DNA of 64,000 nt from a gamma proteobacterium symbiont of Stewartia floridana (GCA_003676145.1 NAUB01000024.1:336746-400745), one strand, 5' to 3'; numbered from the stretch's first letter, positions 25,842 to 36,266 are shown. The notes: a model not told the origin generated them from the sequence alone. Translations and numbers: made by a program.

Positions 25842-28168
25842 TGAACCTGCTGCGCAACGCATCAATCAAACAAAAAATTGAGGCGATCATTCTCGCCACT
25901 GCGGCCTCTGTGCTGTTGCTCAGTCTGTTTCTGTTTATGATTCTGGAGATCACCTCGACTCACGATGAAACCGTCTCAAGGCTACAGACACTGGCAAGGG
26001 TGTTAGGCGCCAACAGCAGCGCAGCGATTACTTTTCGTGACGACCAGGCTGCTGAGGAGATTCTCTCAACCCTGGCCACACAAAGCGATGTTGTCAGTGC
26101 GAAAATACTTAATTTGAATCGAACCCCATTTGCAAAGTATCAAAGCGCAGCAACTGCCCCGGATGAACAACATACCGACGCTTCGAATAGCTCTTTTGTG
26201 CTGTTTGGGTTTATTGAAGTCGAAGAGCCGATTGTGCTCGATGACGAGCTGATCGGCTATTTCGTTATCGTTGGCGATATGAGTAATGCCCGATCAGTAT
26301 TGATTCAACAGGCACTCCTGATACTTGGTGTTTTCATTGTCTCCATGCTTTTTGCTTTGCTGCTCTCCAATCGATTTCAAAAAATCGTCTCTGCCCCAGC
26401 CAAACAGCTGTTAACCACCATAGAAGCCATTACAGCAGACCAGGATTTCAGCCGTCGTGCGATACGGGTTAGTAATGACGAACTGGGTACACTGGTTGAT
26501 GAGTTCAACATCATGCTGAATAAAATCGAGCAATATGACCGGGACTTGAATGCATACCAACAGGATCTGGAACAACTGGTTGCAGAACGCACACAGGAAT
26601 TGGAATGGGCAAAAGAAGGAGCAGAAGCGGCCAGCCAGGCAAAAAGCGATTTTCTGGCAACCATGAGCCACGAAATTCGTACCCCAATGAGCGGTGTCAT
26701 CGGCTTTGCTCACTTGCTTGAGAAAACCAGACTGGATGATCAACAAACAGACTATCTGCGTATCATAACCAGCTCCGCAAACTCTCTGCTCGATATCATC
26801 GACGACATTCTTGACTTCTCAAAAATGGAAGCCGGTAAGGTAAAGCTGGAAAACAGTAATTTCGTCCTGGAATCGATGATCAAGAGCGTGCAGGTTCTGT
26901 TTACCCCCAAAGCACTGGAAAAGGGTTTAAAACTGGTCACCTATGTGGCCCATGACATACCCCCTGTCCTGTACGGCGATTCAACACGATTGAGACAGAT
27001 CTTAATCAACCTGGTGGGTAACGCCATCAAATTCACCGACCAGGGTCAGGTCACCATCAATATTGAGAAGCAGCGACAGAAAAATGAGCGAATTGCCCTC
27101 ACCATCAGAATCCGTGATACCGGAATCGGCATAGCGCAGGAACAGCAGGAACAACTCTTTCAGCCGTTTCAGCAAGCCGACGGATCATTGACCCGGCACT
27201 ATGGAGGTACCGGTTTGGGTCTGGTAATCGCCAAACGCCTGATCCACCTGATGGGCGGCAGCATCTCTCTGAAGAGTGCTCCCGACAAAGGATCGGAGTT
27301 CACCATCACCATCTACCTGTCGCTCCCTCAGAAAGAGAAGATGGAGAACATGTCGGTCATCGATCACTCGGATGAAGTGAAAGCTGCATCATTGGAGCCA
27401 CATGGTTCACTGCTTAAAAATATGAAGATCCTGGTGGTAGACGACAGTAACGTCAATCTGATGCTGGCCAAGACATTGCTGCTCAACGAAGGGGCGGAAG
27501 TGGTGGCTGTATACAGTGCCATAGAGGCAATGGAGAGAATCTCTGAAATCAATTTCGATCTGATTCTGATGGACCTCGAGATGCCCGTTATGAGCGGTAT
27601 CGAAGCAGCCATTCAGTTGAGGCAACCCAACTCAGCCACGGAAAACATACCGATCATTGCTGTGACCGCCCATGTGCTGCCAGAAAAACGTAAGGAGGTG
27701 GCCGATGCAGGAATGAATGACCTGCTGCCAAAACCCTACCTGCCTGAGCAGTTATACGGCATCATCGCAAAATGGTGCAAGAACATTAACTATCAAAACT
27801 CAACCGGCCAACGAAAGCACAATCTGCAAACGGGCAACCCAATCTATGACCGTGATACAGCCCTGGCCAGTGTGGCGGGAAACGAAAAGGCCGCTCGCCT
27901 GATCCTGAAAGAGTTTTTAGCCATGCTGCCGGAAATATCCGATGTCATGCAACAGGCTTCACTGAAAAAGGATAAGGCCGCGCTCTATCAGGCGGTACAC
28001 AAACTGGCGGGATCCGCGAGCAACAGCGGAGCCACATCGATCCATGCCAAAGCCATGTACCTGAAGTCGATCATGAAACGTGAAAATCAACCGGAAGCAC
28101 AGATTGACGATGAACTCTCGCAGCTATTGGCTCACATCGAAAGCTTTTCAGATCATTTCAAAGCCTGA
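25841..28168 (+). CDS. Hybrid histidine kinase with CHASE8-like sensor, receiver and HPt
   Basis: 775 residues. Two membrane helices (about 12-35 and 150-175) enclose a periplasmic CHASE8-like domain ([20 protein letters not shown]), the same input module as YfiN. A HAMP segment, a coiled linker, HisKA (His277 in [11 protein letters not shown]), the ATPase domain ([18 protein letters not shown] and GGTGLGLVI), a receiver (Asp578 in LILMDLEMP) and a C-terminal HPt (His720 in [10 protein letters not shown]) follow. It is thus a complete internal phosphorelay. It shares one base with the yfiR-like stop. The downstream response regulator is not encoded nearby. Confidence 0.92.
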   Translation: MNLLRNASIKQKIEAIILATAASVLLLSLFLFMILEITSTHDETVSRLQTLARVLGANSSAAITFRDDQAAEEILSTLATQSDVVSAKILNLNRTPFAKYQSAATAPDEQHTDASNSSFVLFGFIEVEEPIVLDDELIGYFVIVGDMSNARSVLIQQALLILGVFIVSMLFALLLSNRFQKIVSAPAKQLLTTIEAITADQDFSRRAIRVSNDELGTLVDEFNIMLNKIEQYDRDLNAYQQDLEQLVAERTQELEWAKEGAEAASQAKSDFLATMSHEIRTPMSGVIGFAHLLEKTRLDDQQTDYLRIITSSANSLLDIIDDILDFSKMEAGKVKLENSNFVLESMIKSVQVLFTPKALEKGLKLVTYVAHDIPPVLYGDSTRLRQILINLVGNAIKFTDQGQVTINIEKQRQKNERIALTIRIRDTGIGIAQEQQEQLFQPFQQADGSLTRHYGGTGLGLVIAKRLIHLMGGSISLKSAPDKGSEFTITIYLSLPQKEKMENMSVIDHSDEVKAASLEPHGSLLKNMKILVVDDSNVNLMLAKTLLLNEGAEVVAVYSAIEAMERISEINFDLILMDLEMPVMSGIEAAIQLRQPNSATENIPIIAVTAHVLPEKRKEVADAGMNDLLPKPYLPEQLYGIIAKWCKNINYQNSTGQRKHNLQTGNPIYDRDTALASVAGNEKAARLILKEFLAMLPEISDVMQQASLKKDKAALYQAVHKLAGSASNSGATSIHAKAMYLKSIMKRENQPEAQIDDELSQLLAHIESFSDHFKA

Positions 28169-28214
28169 GAGATAAGCGGTCCAAACACCGGAAGAAATTG
28201 GACCACCCTAAGAG

Positions 28215-28309
28215 ATTAACCGCCAATGAACGCTAGTCACCGCAATTCTTCGCTAATAAACTCCGCTGTATAAAGTATTTCGTGGTGACTGGTGTACATT
28301 GGCAGATTA
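28215..28309. repeat. Degenerate paired inverted repeat, copy D
   Basis: The left arm 28215-28243 (containing GCCAATGAACGCTAGTCACC) and the right arm 28282-28309 (GTGACTGGTGTACATTGGC) are imperfect reverse complements. The arm sequence resembles the elements at 1.0, 58.6 and 63.0 kb but has diverged. It sits between converging genes. Confidence 0.55.
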
Positions 28310-28338
28310 TCCCCTTAAGTTAAGTGGCTGTTTATCGA

Positions 28339-28737
28339 TTACCAGCCCTTGTTCTGATGTGCATATCGATCGTGATAGATCACGTAGCGCTCCAGATCGT
28401 TATGCTTATACTCCCAGATTCTATCACTCAGTCTGTCGAGTTTTCGGCTCAACCGCTTGAACTCCTTTCGGGAGAGATAGCCATCCTCTTGATACTCTCG
28501 AGACAATCTTCTAATTTTTCTGTGTTTTTTCTTTAATTGCTTACTCTCCTTGTAGCTAAGGCTATGTTGATCAACACCCCGCTGTATGCGTCGATGCTGA
28601 CGATCCAAGCGCTGGTCAATTCTTTCCACCCATTCGTGATCGCAAGCTCTCTGTCGATCCGTATGGCCAGCCAAGGCTGGACCGGTAATGATCAGACTCA
28701 ATGTGGTGGCAACAACCAGTTTGTGGATTGCGTTCAT
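28339..28737 (-). CDS. Small secreted basic helical protein of unknown function
   Basis: 132 residues with a signal peptide (ending TGPALA). The mature part is very rich in Arg, Lys, Asp, Glu and His and predicted helical, with the repeated look of RRIQRGV, KKKHRKIRRLSREYQ and KEFKRLSRKLDRLSDR. No domain is recognised. One cysteine lies near the N-terminus of the mature chain. Charge and size suggest a periplasmic protein binding an acidic partner or a metal, but that is a guess. It converges on the hybrid kinase gene. Confidence 0.65.
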   Translation of the reverse strand: MNAIHKLVVATTLSLIITGPALAGHTDRQRACDHEWVERIDQRLDRQHRRIQRGVDQHSLSYKESKQLKKKHRKIRRLSREYQEDGYLSRKEFKRLSRKLDRLSDRIWEYKHNDLERYVIYHDRYAHQNKGW

Positions 28738-28957
28738 CAGATGTCTCCTGTGATCTTTTGCTTTGTTTCGAGTTCAGCATAATCGGGGCTTACTGAACGG
28801 AAACTGAACAGACCGGGAAGACCGGGATTTCAGTGAACCAGGCCTCACTGGCAAGATTGGGACTAGTATGCGGGTCACCTATTCGATATGCTTTTTTCTC
28901 ACTGATTGTTTGATTTGATGCGGATTTCCCGCGAGATAGGTTAGGCCTTTAACTCTA

Positions 28958-29581
28958 ATGAAGTTCTATATCGTTTCACTGCTCTGCAGCTGTCTGCTCT
29001 GTGTCAGTTTGTCTGCCCATGCCGAGACCCGTTATGTCACAGATGAACTGAATCTATCTCTCTATGAACTGATCAACTCCAAAGGCAAGCTTTTAAAACG
29101 CCTCAAAAGCGGAACTGAGCTGGAATTACTCAGTGAAGAGGGTTTTTTCGCCGAAGTACGAACAAAAGACGGCACGGTCGGTTGGACCAAAGCCGGTTTT
29201 TTGATCAAATCCAAACCTGCCCGTACCCTTGTGATCGAGCTGACCGATGAAAACAGCGAGCTGAAGGAGCGTTTGCAGACAAAGGAACAACAGCTCAGTG
29301 AGACAGAAAAGCTGCTCAATAGTCTGAAAAGCCAGGAACAGCAAGCCAATACCGAACTACAGGATCAGTTGGAAAATACCGAGGGAATCGTTGCGGCTCT
29401 GGATCGTATTCAGCAGGAGAACGAGAGTCTCAGAGCGCAGCAGGGGGAGTTTGGAACCATGCTCCCGCTGAAATGGGGGCTGATTGCATCTGCGATCACT
29501 TTCATTGTGGGCATAGTCGCCGGGATTGCCCTATTCGACTATCGCAGCCGTAGACGCCACGGCGGTTTCAGAATCTACTGA
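28958..29581 (+). CDS. YgiM-like SH3 domain protein (TIGR04211 type)
   Basis: 207 residues. A signal peptide (ending SLSAHA) leads to a bacterial SH3 domain (about 24-90: YVTDELNLSLYE, then GTVGWTKAGFL), a coiled coil (about 95-165) rich in Glu, Gln and Leu, and a single C-terminal membrane helix followed by an Arg-rich tail (YRSRRRHGG). This is the architecture of YgiM and its relatives, inner-membrane proteins facing the periplasm with an unclear envelope role. It appears monocistronic. Confidence 0.88.
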   Translation: MKFYIVSLLCSCLLCVSLSAHAETRYVTDELNLSLYELINSKGKLLKRLKSGTELELLSEEGFFAEVRTKDGTVGWTKAGFLIKSKPARTLVIELTDENSELKERLQTKEQQLSETEKLLNSLKSQEQQANTELQDQLENTEGIVAALDRIQQENESLRAQQGEFGTMLPLKWGLIASAITFIVGIVAGIALFDYRSRRRHGGFRIY

Positions 29582-29605
29582 GACCGACTGGACCACCAGG
29601 CCCGG

Positions 29606-30547
29606 TTAACAATCGATCGCGTATTTCTTCATCCTGTAGAGCAGTGTATCCCGGGTGAGGCCAAGCAGGCGAGCCGCCTTGCTGCGGTTACCCAGCGTTT
29701 TGGAGAGCGCCTGTTCAATCAGGTCTGCTTCAAGCTGATCCATGCTCAACCCCTGTTCCGGCAGGACAAACCCACCTTCCTTGACCGCACTCCGTTTTAC
29801 CTGAGTTCGGAACTCATTCGGCAGATTTTCAACTTCGACTTTTCTGCCTGAGAAGAGAATCAGCATACGTTCAGCAAAATTCTTCAATTCGCGAACATTT
29901 CCAGGCCAAGGATAGGCGTTCAAAGTCTTCAACACCTGCCTGCTGTAGATCGGCGCACGCAGATTGTAACTTTTGGAGAGCTCAAAGGTCAGCCCGTTGA
30001 GCAACAATTCCATATCGCCGGCACGCTCACGCAGGGGCGGCAGCTCCAATGGAACCACATTCAGGCGATAATAGAGATCACTTCGGAATGTTCCCTCATC
30101 AAGGGATTTGGAGAGGTCTCGATTGGTTGCGGCAATGATTCGCACATCGACCCGCTGGTTGTTGGCCCGGCCAACCATCTGACATTCGCCGGTCTCAAGA
30201 AAGCGCAACAGCTTTGCCTGTACGCTGAGTGGCAATTCACCGATCTCGTCCAGAAACAGAGTGCCGCCCTGTGCCGCCTGAACCTTACCCATACTGTCAG
30301 AGGTCGCTCCGGTATAAGCACCTTTGCGATGACCAAACAGCTCGCTCTCGGCCAACTGGGTGGGCAGCGCAGCACAATTCACCGTGACAAAAGGCTTATT
30401 GCACCGACGACTGTTATCGTGCAGTGCCTGAGCAAGCAACTCCTTGCCAGTACCACTTTCGCCGGTCACCAGCACAGTTGCATCTGTGGCAGAGACAATT
30501 CGCATGGCGCGAAGCAGGGTTTGAAATTCCGGGGCCTTTCCGATCAT
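29606..30547 (-). CDS. Sigma-54-dependent activator lacking a sensory domain
   Basis: About 313 residues, started at the ATG six bases after GAGGAG (an ATG two codons upstream abuts that site). It consists of the AAA+ domain only: Walker A GESGTGKE, the sigma-54 contact loop as GAYTGA in place of the common GAFTGA, Walker B GGTLFLDEIGEL, and an arginine-finger region. A C-terminal Fis-type helix-turn-helix (RSKAARLLGLTRDTLLYRM) follows. With no receiver or ligand domain it resembles PspF and must be controlled by a partner protein or by its level. Targets are not evident nearby. Confidence 0.9.
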   Translation of the reverse strand: MIGKAPEFQTLLRAMRIVSATDATVLVTGESGTGKELLAQALHDNSRRCNKPFVTVNCAALPTQLAESELFGHRKGAYTGATSDSMGKVQAAQGGTLFLDEIGELPLSVQAKLLRFLETGECQMVGRANNQRVDVRIIAATNRDLSKSLDEGTFRSDLYYRLNVVPLELPPLRERAGDMELLLNGLTFELSKSYNLRAPIYSRQVLKTLNAYPWPGNVRELKNFAERMLILFSGRKVEVENLPNEFRTQVKRSAVKEGGFVLPEQGLSMDQLEADLIEQALSKTLGNRSKAARLLGLTRDTLLYRMKKYAIDC

Positions 30548-30696
30548 ATCCATCTCCTCTACAAGCCGGTCTATTCTAAAACACTTTTTTGCGTGAGGAA
30601 AATAACAATGACCAAACAGACAGGAATACTGCTAACCTGCTGAAAATAGAGGATTTTTTACCTCTCAATAATAGGAAAAAGAGTTGTTTTCAGCGG

Positions 30697-31608
30697 TTAG
30701 TTATAGAGTTCGCGGACAATCTCCAGAAATCGCTTGGCCTGGGGCGACAGAAACTTGCCCCGCCTGAGCACGATGCCGTAGCTCCGATCAGGGAAATAGT
30801 CACCCAACGGGATGGTCGCCACTTGCTCCTCCCCAGTCAGACAGACATCGGTGACAATCGAGATACCAAGGCCGATCTCCACATATTTTTTGATCACTTC
30901 CCAACCCCCTGCTTCCAGGGTCACGTTATAACTGGCGTTGTGCTGTTTGAACACCAGATCAACCATCCGCCAGGTGCTCAGGTGGTGGGGCGGCAGGATC
31001 AAACCATATGGGCTGATATCGTGCAGCCGAATCTGCTCTTTCTTGGCCAAGGGATGATCCTGGGGAGTAATCAGTACCGGTGCATAGTTGACCACCGGTT
31101 GATAGGTTACATCATCCGGAATCTCGATCATCGAGCCAATGGCGAGATCGGTCTCATCCGCCCTGAGCATGGCCATGCCGTCTCGGCCGGTCACATTGTG
31201 CAGCTTTACCCGTATGCCTGGATATCGCTCAGCAAATCGGCGAATCGGCTCGGGCAGGATGTAGAGAATGGTGGACTCACCAGCGGCGATATTCAGTTCA
31301 CCGCTCTCCAGTTTTCCGCAGGAGGCGGAGAAGGTCTCCTGAAGTTTGTCCATACCTTCGACCAGGGGCTGAGAGAGCTTGTAGAGCGTCTCACCTTCCG
31401 GGGTGAGCTTGATCTTCGGCCCCCGCCGCTCAAACAGCACGGTCTCCAGCTCCCGCTCCAGGGCTTGTATCTGCAGTGACACAGTAGGTTGACTCAAATA
31501 GAGTCGCTCTGCCGCTTCGCTGATGGATCCCGTTTGCGCCGCATGGCAAAAGGCCCTCAACTGCTTTAGTCGGTTTTGTTTATAATGAATTTGTGGGGTG
31601 CCAGCCAT
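30697..31608 (-). CDS. LysR-family transcriptional regulator
   Basis: About 303 residues if started at MAGTPQIHY; in-frame ATGs reach to 31638, and no ribosome site decides between them. The winged helix-turn-helix is clear (SISEAAERLYLSQPTVSLQIQALEREL) and the effector domain is of the CysB/CbbR-like sort (SGELNIAAGESTILYILPEPI). The adjacent divergent gene encodes a pentapeptide-repeat protein and is the natural candidate target. A weak hairpin (30648-30665) follows the stop. The effector is unknown. Confidence 0.85.
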   Translation of the reverse strand: MAGTPQIHYKQNRLKQLRAFCHAAQTGSISEAAERLYLSQPTVSLQIQALERELETVLFERRGPKIKLTPEGETLYKLSQPLVEGMDKLQETFSASCGKLESGELNIAAGESTILYILPEPIRRFAERYPGIRVKLHNVTGRDGMAMLRADETDLAIGSMIEIPDDVTYQPVVNYAPVLITPQDHPLAKKEQIRLHDISPYGLILPPHHLSTWRMVDLVFKQHNASYNVTLEAGGWEVIKKYVEIGLGISIVTDVCLTGEEQVATIPLGDYFPDRSYGIVLRRGKFLSPQAKRFLEIVRELYN

Positions 31609-31770
31609 TTTCGTCACTCGAAGCATTAATATTTCCAATACTAGATGCAGAGTGCGTTAAGATCAACAATAAATACATACATCGTTAATATCGGCTCCTC
31701 GCATCTATGAACTAAATTATCACTTTGAGAATTCCAAAAACCCGAAACGATTTGATTGAAAGAGGTCGCC

Positions 31771-32112
31771 ATGGCACACCGAGAGCTTAGTCAGGATCCC
31801 ATGTATCAGCTGTTGAAACATGGACAGGTCGAGGAGTTCAATGAGCGGCGGGCAGCAGGCGAGGAGTGCAGCCTGGAGAGCGCCGACCTGCGCGGTGTGG
31901 ATTTGAGAAACCTGGATGCCAGAGGCCTGAACATGGCCGACGCCTATCTGCGTCATGCGGATCTGCGAGGGGTAGACTTGAGACAGACGATACTCGAAGG
32001 CGCCAGCATCAATAGCGCAAAGATCTCAGGAACTTACTTCCCGGCATCCATATCGGCTGAAGAGATTACCCTGTCACTGGTTCACGGTACCCGACTGCGG
32101 GTAAGCGGATGA
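31771..32112 (+). CDS. Pentapeptide-repeat protein
   Basis: 113 residues, started at ATG 31771 with AGAGG nine bases upstream; an in-frame TTG at 31756 overlaps that site. The centre carries about eight A(D/N)LxX repeats (SADLRGVDLRNLDARGLNMA, then DAYLRHADLRGVDLRQTILE), which would form a short quadrilateral beta-helix. The N-terminal 25 residues are helical. The function of such short repeats is not predictable. It is divergent from the LysR gene and ends one base before the stop of tatC on the other strand. Confidence 0.82.
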   Translation: MAHRELSQDPMYQLLKHGQVEEFNERRAAGEECSLESADLRGVDLRNLDARGLNMADAYLRHADLRGVDLRQTILEGASINSAKISGTYFPASISAEEITLSLVHGTRLRVSG

Positions 32113-32113
32113 T

Positions 32114-33235
32114 TCAATCCTCGGAATCGAGCTGAGCCAGGATGTTTCTGGCCACCATGCGCTGATCTGAATTGCCATCCTGAAGGATCTCGTAGAGCAG
32201 CTCTCGCGCCTGCTCCAGGTCACCAGCCGCCCGATACTGCTGCACCTGTTGGAGCTTGGTCTCAACCGGAGACTGGCTCTGCGCCGGCTCAGCCGGTGCA
32301 CTCTCCTCATCGGCTTCGATGGCGTCCAGCTCCTCTTCCATCTCCTCATCGGTCATGGGGACGAATCGATCGGGATCGACATAGGCACTGGCCGGATCGA
32401 TATCACTCCCCACAGGTGCTTCGGCCGGCTCCAGCGGCGCCTCTTCCACTGCCTCTGAGGTGGTTTCTACGGCCGCAGTTTCGGACTCCTCATCGGGCTT
32501 CTTCACAAACCCTTTGGAGAAGATCACACCCAGCTCGAACAGCACCCACATCGGCAGTGCCAGCAGGGTTTGGGAGATCACATCGGGGGGGGTGAGGAAC
32601 ATGCCCACCACAAAGGCACCAACAATCACATAGGGACGCTTATGACGCAGTTTTTCCGGTGTGGTGATGCCAAGCCACACCAGAATGATGGTAGCGATAG
32701 GCACTTCGAAGGCCACACCGAAGGCAAAAAACAGGGTCATCACAAAATCGAGATAACTGCCCATGTCGGTGGCCACCTCGACACCTTCCGGGGCGGTTCC
32801 GGCGAGGAAGGTGAAGACCAGGGGAAAGACCGCAAAGTAGGCAAACGCCATACCCAGATAGAACAGCAGCGTACTTGAGACCAGCAGCGGTACCACCATA
32901 CGCTTTTCATGCCGGTAGAGTCCTGGCGCCACGAACGCCCAGAACTGGGACAGGATGAAAGGTATGGCGATGAAGATGGCCAGCTGAAGACTCAGCTTGA
33001 AAGGAATCAGAAACGGATCGATGGGCTTGGTGGAGATCATGGTGCTGCCTTCCGGCAGGGCGGCGCGCATCGGTCCGGCAATCGCACTGTAGAGATCGTT
33101 GGCGAAGGGGAACAGCACCGCAAAAACCACCAATACCGCCAATACCATGCGCAGCACACGATCACGGAGTTCGATCAGGTGCGAGACCAGCGGTTGCTCT
33201 TGATTGGTGGTTTCTGGGGAATTGGGTGCCGACAT
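32114..33235 (-). CDS. tatC: Sec-independent translocase TatC with long C-terminal extension
   Basis: 373 residues against about 250 normally. Residues 1-250 are a standard TatC with six membrane helices, including the N-terminal [12 protein letters not shown] and the conserved FPLVFTFL loop. The remaining 120 residues are cytosolic: a Glu/Ala/Pro-rich acidic linker and then a helical module ([20 protein letters not shown] and [14 protein letters not shown]) that looks like the C-terminal domain of FimV. TatC binds twin-arginine signal peptides, such as that of the aldo/keto reductase in this window. It starts directly after tatB. Confidence 0.92.
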   Translation of the reverse strand: MSAPNSPETTNQEQPLVSHLIELRDRVLRMVLAVLVVFAVLFPFANDLYSAIAGPMRAALPEGSTMISTKPIDPFLIPFKLSLQLAIFIAIPFILSQFWAFVAPGLYRHEKRMVVPLLVSSTLLFYLGMAFAYFAVFPLVFTFLAGTAPEGVEVATDMGSYLDFVMTLFFAFGVAFEVPIATIILVWLGITTPEKLRHKRPYVIVGAFVVGMFLTPPDVISQTLLALPMWVLFELGVIFSKGFVKKPDEESETAAVETTSEAVEEAPLEPAEAPVGSDIDPASAYVDPDRFVPMTDEEMEEELDAIEADEESAPAEPAQSQSPVETKLQQVQQYRAAGDLEQARELLYEILQDGNSDQRMVARNILAQLDSED

Positions 33236-33589
33236 CTATTCTGCTTGATTCGGTTTTTTATTCTCGGGGGCCTGTGCAGAGTCCACTTCATCCCGGGCCG
33301 CTTCAATCTGGCTCTCCGTACGCTGCTTGAACTGGGTCAGATCCTGTTTCGTCTCTTCCAGTATCTCATGTACAGGGTTGGCCATTTTTGCCTGTTTATC
33401 GAGGATATCCTTCAGCTCTTCCGCTTTGATCTCCTGATCGATATCAGCCTTTACATTGGCGATGAAACGCCGGCCACGGCCCAGCCAATGGCCGGCTGTA
33501 CGGGCCACTTTGGGTAAACGTTCGGGACCGATGACGATCAAGGCAACCAGTGCAATAATCGTCAGCTCCCAGAAACCGACATCAAACAT
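33236..33589 (-). CDS. tatB: Sec-independent translocase subunit TatB
   Basis: 117 residues. One N-terminal membrane helix (MFDVGFWELTIIALVALIVI) with the conserved Glu8, the hinge GPERLP and a long amphipathic, charged helix (AGHWLGRGRRFIANVKADID) define TatB. It pairs with TatC to recognise folded, twin-arginine preproteins in the inner membrane. Its stop abuts the tatC start, and it follows tatA by 39 bases within the his-tat cluster. Confidence 0.93.
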   Translation of the reverse strand: MFDVGFWELTIIALVALIVIGPERLPKVARTAGHWLGRGRRFIANVKADIDQEIKAEELKDILDKQAKMANPVHEILEETKQDLTQFKQRTESQIEAARDEVDSAQAPENKKPNQAE

Positions 33590-33628
33590 AGTGTGCTCTG
33601 TTCAGCTGTGGGTATGAATTAGGACGTT

Positions 33629-33871
33629 TTACTGCTTATCACGCTCTTTCGAGGTGACTTCGCCATCCACAACCGTTCCGGACTCGGACTGCTCGATCTG
33701 CTCTTTGGCCTTTGCCGACTCTTTCTCACCATCTTTCATGGCACCCTTGAAGCCTTTGATGGCACCACCCAGGTCAGAGCCGATGTTTTTCAGCCGTTTG
33801 GTTCCGAACAGCAACAGGACAATCGCCAGGATAATCAACAGTTGCCAGATACTGATACCACCAAAACCCAT
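33629..33871 (-). CDS. tatA: Sec-independent translocase subunit TatA
   Basis: 80 residues, started at [10 protein letters not shown] because GGAGGTGGAG lies just upstream; an earlier in-frame ATG at 33904 would add eleven non-conserved residues. The short membrane helix, FGTKRL hinge and [11 protein letters not shown] amphipathic helix are diagnostic. TatA forms the protein-conducting assembly. It is the first tat gene and lies about 156 bases after hisE on the same strand, so it may have its own promoter or be read through from his. Confidence 0.94.
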   Translation of the reverse strand: MGFGGISIWQLLIILAIVLLLFGTKRLKNIGSDLGGAIKGFKGAMKDGEKESAKAKEQIEQSESGTVVDGEVTSKERDKQ

Positions 33872-34027
33872 AATTTTCTCCACCTCCGGACATGCCGGTT
33901 TCATTTGAATGTAGCGCGGCTATTAAACCTGATCAGTCTCTGCGCGCCTAGTTTGTTTATTCAGTACAGCCCCGGAATGATACCTAAGAGTGCTCTCTCA
34001 TACTAATGAGACAACAAACGGCTCCTG

Positions 34028-34354
34028 TCATGAGGCCGATTTGCCCCTTTGAGCCTTCTCTTCCAGTCCGGAGAGCCCAAAACGACGCTGCAACTCCTGC
34101 AGTACCAGATCGGGCCCCAGCCCCTGATGTGCCAGCAGTACCAGGGTATGAAACCACAGATCCGCGATTTCATAGACAATTTTATCGGCATCTCCATCTT
34201 TCGCCGCCATCACGGTCTCGGTGGCCTCTTCGCCGATCTTCTTCAGGATCCCGTCGAGCCCTTTGTCGTAGAGCTTGGCCACGTAGGAGCTGTCCGGCGC
34301 CGCCTGCTTTCGCTCTTCGAGCACCTGTGCCAGTTGTTGCAGTAGATCACTCAT
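34028..34354 (-). CDS. hisE: Phosphoribosyl-ATP pyrophosphatase HisE
   Basis: 108 residues. It cleaves pyrophosphate from phosphoribosyl-ATP, step two of histidine synthesis. The metal-binding pattern of this all-alpha family is visible: [15 protein letters not shown] and [14 protein letters not shown]. In many bacteria it is fused to HisI; here it is a separate gene eight bases downstream of hisI. It is the last his gene before tatA. Confidence 0.95.
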   Translation of the reverse strand: MSDLLQQLAQVLEERKQAAPDSSYVAKLYDKGLDGILKKIGEEATETVMAAKDGDADKIVYEIADLWFHTLVLLAHQGLGPDLVLQELQRRFGLSGLEEKAQRGKSAS

Positions 34355-34362
34355 GCCTCAGC

Positions 34363-34743
34363 TCACTTGTAAATCTGCTTGGGGTCTTTCAGTACCGGCA
34401 GTATCTCCTGCCACTGATCGCCCTGCAATTCCCGGAAGAAACAGTTGTGTCTTCCTGTATGACAGGCAATTCCACCTTTTTGCTCAACCTCCAACAATAC
34501 AACATCGCCGTCACAATCGAGGCGTATTGCATGCACAACCTGCTGATTTCCGGACTCTTCCCCTTTATGCCAGAGTTTTTTTCGCGATCTGGACCAATAC
34601 ACGGCATGCCCGGTCTGCCTGGTCAGTTCCAGTGCTTCTGCATTCATCCAGGCCATCATCAGAATCTTGCCGCTACCCGACTCCTGGGCAATCGCAGGCA
34701 CCAGGCCATCCTGATCCCACTTGATCTGTTCGAGCCAGGTCAT
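34363..34743 (-). CDS. hisI: Phosphoribosyl-AMP cyclohydrolase HisI
   Basis: 126 residues. It opens the purine ring of phosphoribosyl-AMP, step three of the pathway. The family signatures are present: [29 protein letters not shown] with the Asp-x-Asp-x-Asp metal site, and the cysteines of [14 protein letters not shown]. Its start overlaps the hisF stop by four bases, so translation is coupled. Confidence 0.96.
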   Translation of the reverse strand: MTWLEQIKWDQDGLVPAIAQESGSGKILMMAWMNAEALELTRQTGHAVYWSRSRKKLWHKGEESGNQQVVHAIRLDCDGDVVLLEVEQKGGIACHTGRHNCFFRELQGDQWQEILPVLKDPKQIYK

Positions 34744-35510
34744 TGTCTTACCTCGACACCCTGTTGATCCATAAACTGTTTTGCCTCACCGATGGAGTAC
34801 TCGGCAAAGTGGAAGATACTCGCGGCCAATACCGCATCCGCACCACCCTTTTTGACCCCATCCACCAGATGCTGCAACTCTCCGACACCGCCGGAGGCAA
34901 TCACCGGGATCGGCACCGCCTCAACGATCGCCCGGGTCAACTCATTATCGAAGCCGATTTTGGTACCGTCACGATCCATACTGGTCAGCAGGATCTCCCC
35001 GGCACCGTAGTCACTCATCCGTTGCGCCCATTCGATGGCATCCAGGCCGGTGGGCTTGCGTCCGCCATGGGTGAATATCTCCCACTTCAGGGGTTCACCT
35101 TCAGCGCTGACCTTTTTCGCATCAATCGCCACCACGATGCACTGGGAGCCGAATCGATCGGTGGCCTGCTTGACGAACTCCGGGTTGAATACCGCTGCGG
35201 TGTTGATGGCGACCTTATCCGCGCCTGCGTTGAGCATCCTGCGGATATCCTCCTCGGTGCGTATCCCGCCGCCAACGGTCAGCGGGATGAAGACCTCACT
35301 GGCCACCTGTTCAACCACATGAACGATGGTCTCCCGGTTGTCGGAACTGGCGGTGATGTCGAGGAAGGTGATCTCATCCGCACCCTCTTCGTTATAGCGC
35401 CGTGCCACCTCTACCGGATCCCCGGCATCCCGTATATCGACAAACTTTACCCCTTTCACCACGCGTCCCGCATCGACGTCGAGACAGGGAATAATTCGTT
35501 TCGCTAGCAT
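34740..35510 (-). CDS. hisF: Imidazole glycerol phosphate synthase, cyclase subunit HisF
   Basis: 256 residues, a TIM barrel. The catalytic aspartates sit in [15 protein letters not shown] and [14 protein letters not shown], and both phosphate-binding halves ([12 protein letters not shown] and [12 protein letters not shown]) are intact. With HisH it uses ammonia to form imidazole glycerol phosphate and AICAR. It lies 15 bases after hisA. Confidence 0.97.
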   Translation of the reverse strand: MLAKRIIPCLDVDAGRVVKGVKFVDIRDAGDPVEVARRYNEEGADEITFLDITASSDNRETIVHVVEQVASEVFIPLTVGGGIRTEEDIRRMLNAGADKVAINTAAVFNPEFVKQATDRFGSQCIVVAIDAKKVSAEGEPLKWEIFTHGGRKPTGLDAIEWAQRMSDYGAGEILLTSMDRDGTKIGFDNELTRAIVEAVPIPVIASGGVGELQHLVDGVKKGGADAVLAASIFHFAEYSIGEAKQFMDQQGVEVRQ

Positions 35511-35525
35511 TCCGGTAGACCCTTG

Positions 35526-36266
35526 TTATGAACCCGTCAGTTGATCGGCCAGGCGCTGCCCTTCCGCCAGGTCCAGTGTACCCTCATAGATCGCCCGACC
35601 GGTGATGGCACCCATGATGTTGTCGGTTTGCGCCTGACAAAGGGCCTCGATGTCACCAATATCGGTGATACCGCCGGAGGCGATGACCGGAATGGTGATC
35701 GCGTTGGCCAGATCCCTGGTGGCCTCCACATTCGGCCCGCTGAGCATGCCATCCCGCCCGATATCGGTGTAGACGATGGCTGAGACCCCGTCATCCTGAA
35801 AACGTCTGGAGAGTTCGGTGACTTCCTGATCGGTCACTTCCGCCCAGCCATTGATCGCCACCATACCCTCTTTGGCATCCAGTCCGACAATCACATGACC
35901 GGGAAATTCACGACAGGCCCGGGCAACGAACTCAGGTTCCTTGACCGCCTGGGTTCCGATGATGCAATAGTCCACCCCGGCCTTCAGGTAGGCTTCGATG
36001 GTCGCTTCGTCGCGTATTCCGCCACCCACCTGGATCGGAAGATCCGGATAGGCATTGCCAATTTCACGAATCGCGCTGCCATTCACCGGCTCACCGGCAA
36101 AGGCGCCATTCAGATCCACCAGATGGAGTCTTCGCCCACCAGCCTCAACCCATCGGGTTGCCATCTGCAAGGGGTTGTCGGAAAACACGGTATCGTCTTC
36201 CATGCGGCCCTGGCGTAAGCGCACACATTGGCCATCTTTAAGGTCTATTGCAGGTATTAACAGCAC
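35526..36266 (-). CDS. hisA: ProFAR isomerase HisA
   Basis: 246 residues, a TIM barrel related to HisF. Catalytic aspartates lie in [15 protein letters not shown] and [13 protein letters not shown], and the phosphate sites [11 protein letters not shown] and [11 protein letters not shown] are clear. It isomerises ProFAR to PRFAR, the substrate of HisH-HisF. It is separated from hisH by 66 bases that hold a strong hairpin. Confidence 0.97.
   Translation of the reverse strand: MLLIPAIDLKDGQCVRLRQGRMEDDTVFSDNPLQMATRWVEAGGRRLHLVDLNGAFAGEPVNGSAIREIGNAYPDLPIQVGGGIRDEATIEAYLKAGVDYCIIGTQAVKEPEFVARACREFPGHVIVGLDAKEGMVAINGWAEVTDQEVTELSRRFQDDGVSAIVYTDIGRDGMLSGPNVEATRDLANAITIPVIASGGITDIGDIEALCQAQTDNIMGAITGRAIYEGTLDLAEGQRLADQLTGS

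Noticed and set aside
34743..35507. 254-codon plus-strand frame opposite hisF
   Set aside because: It mirrors hisF exactly and lacks any motif or ribosome site.
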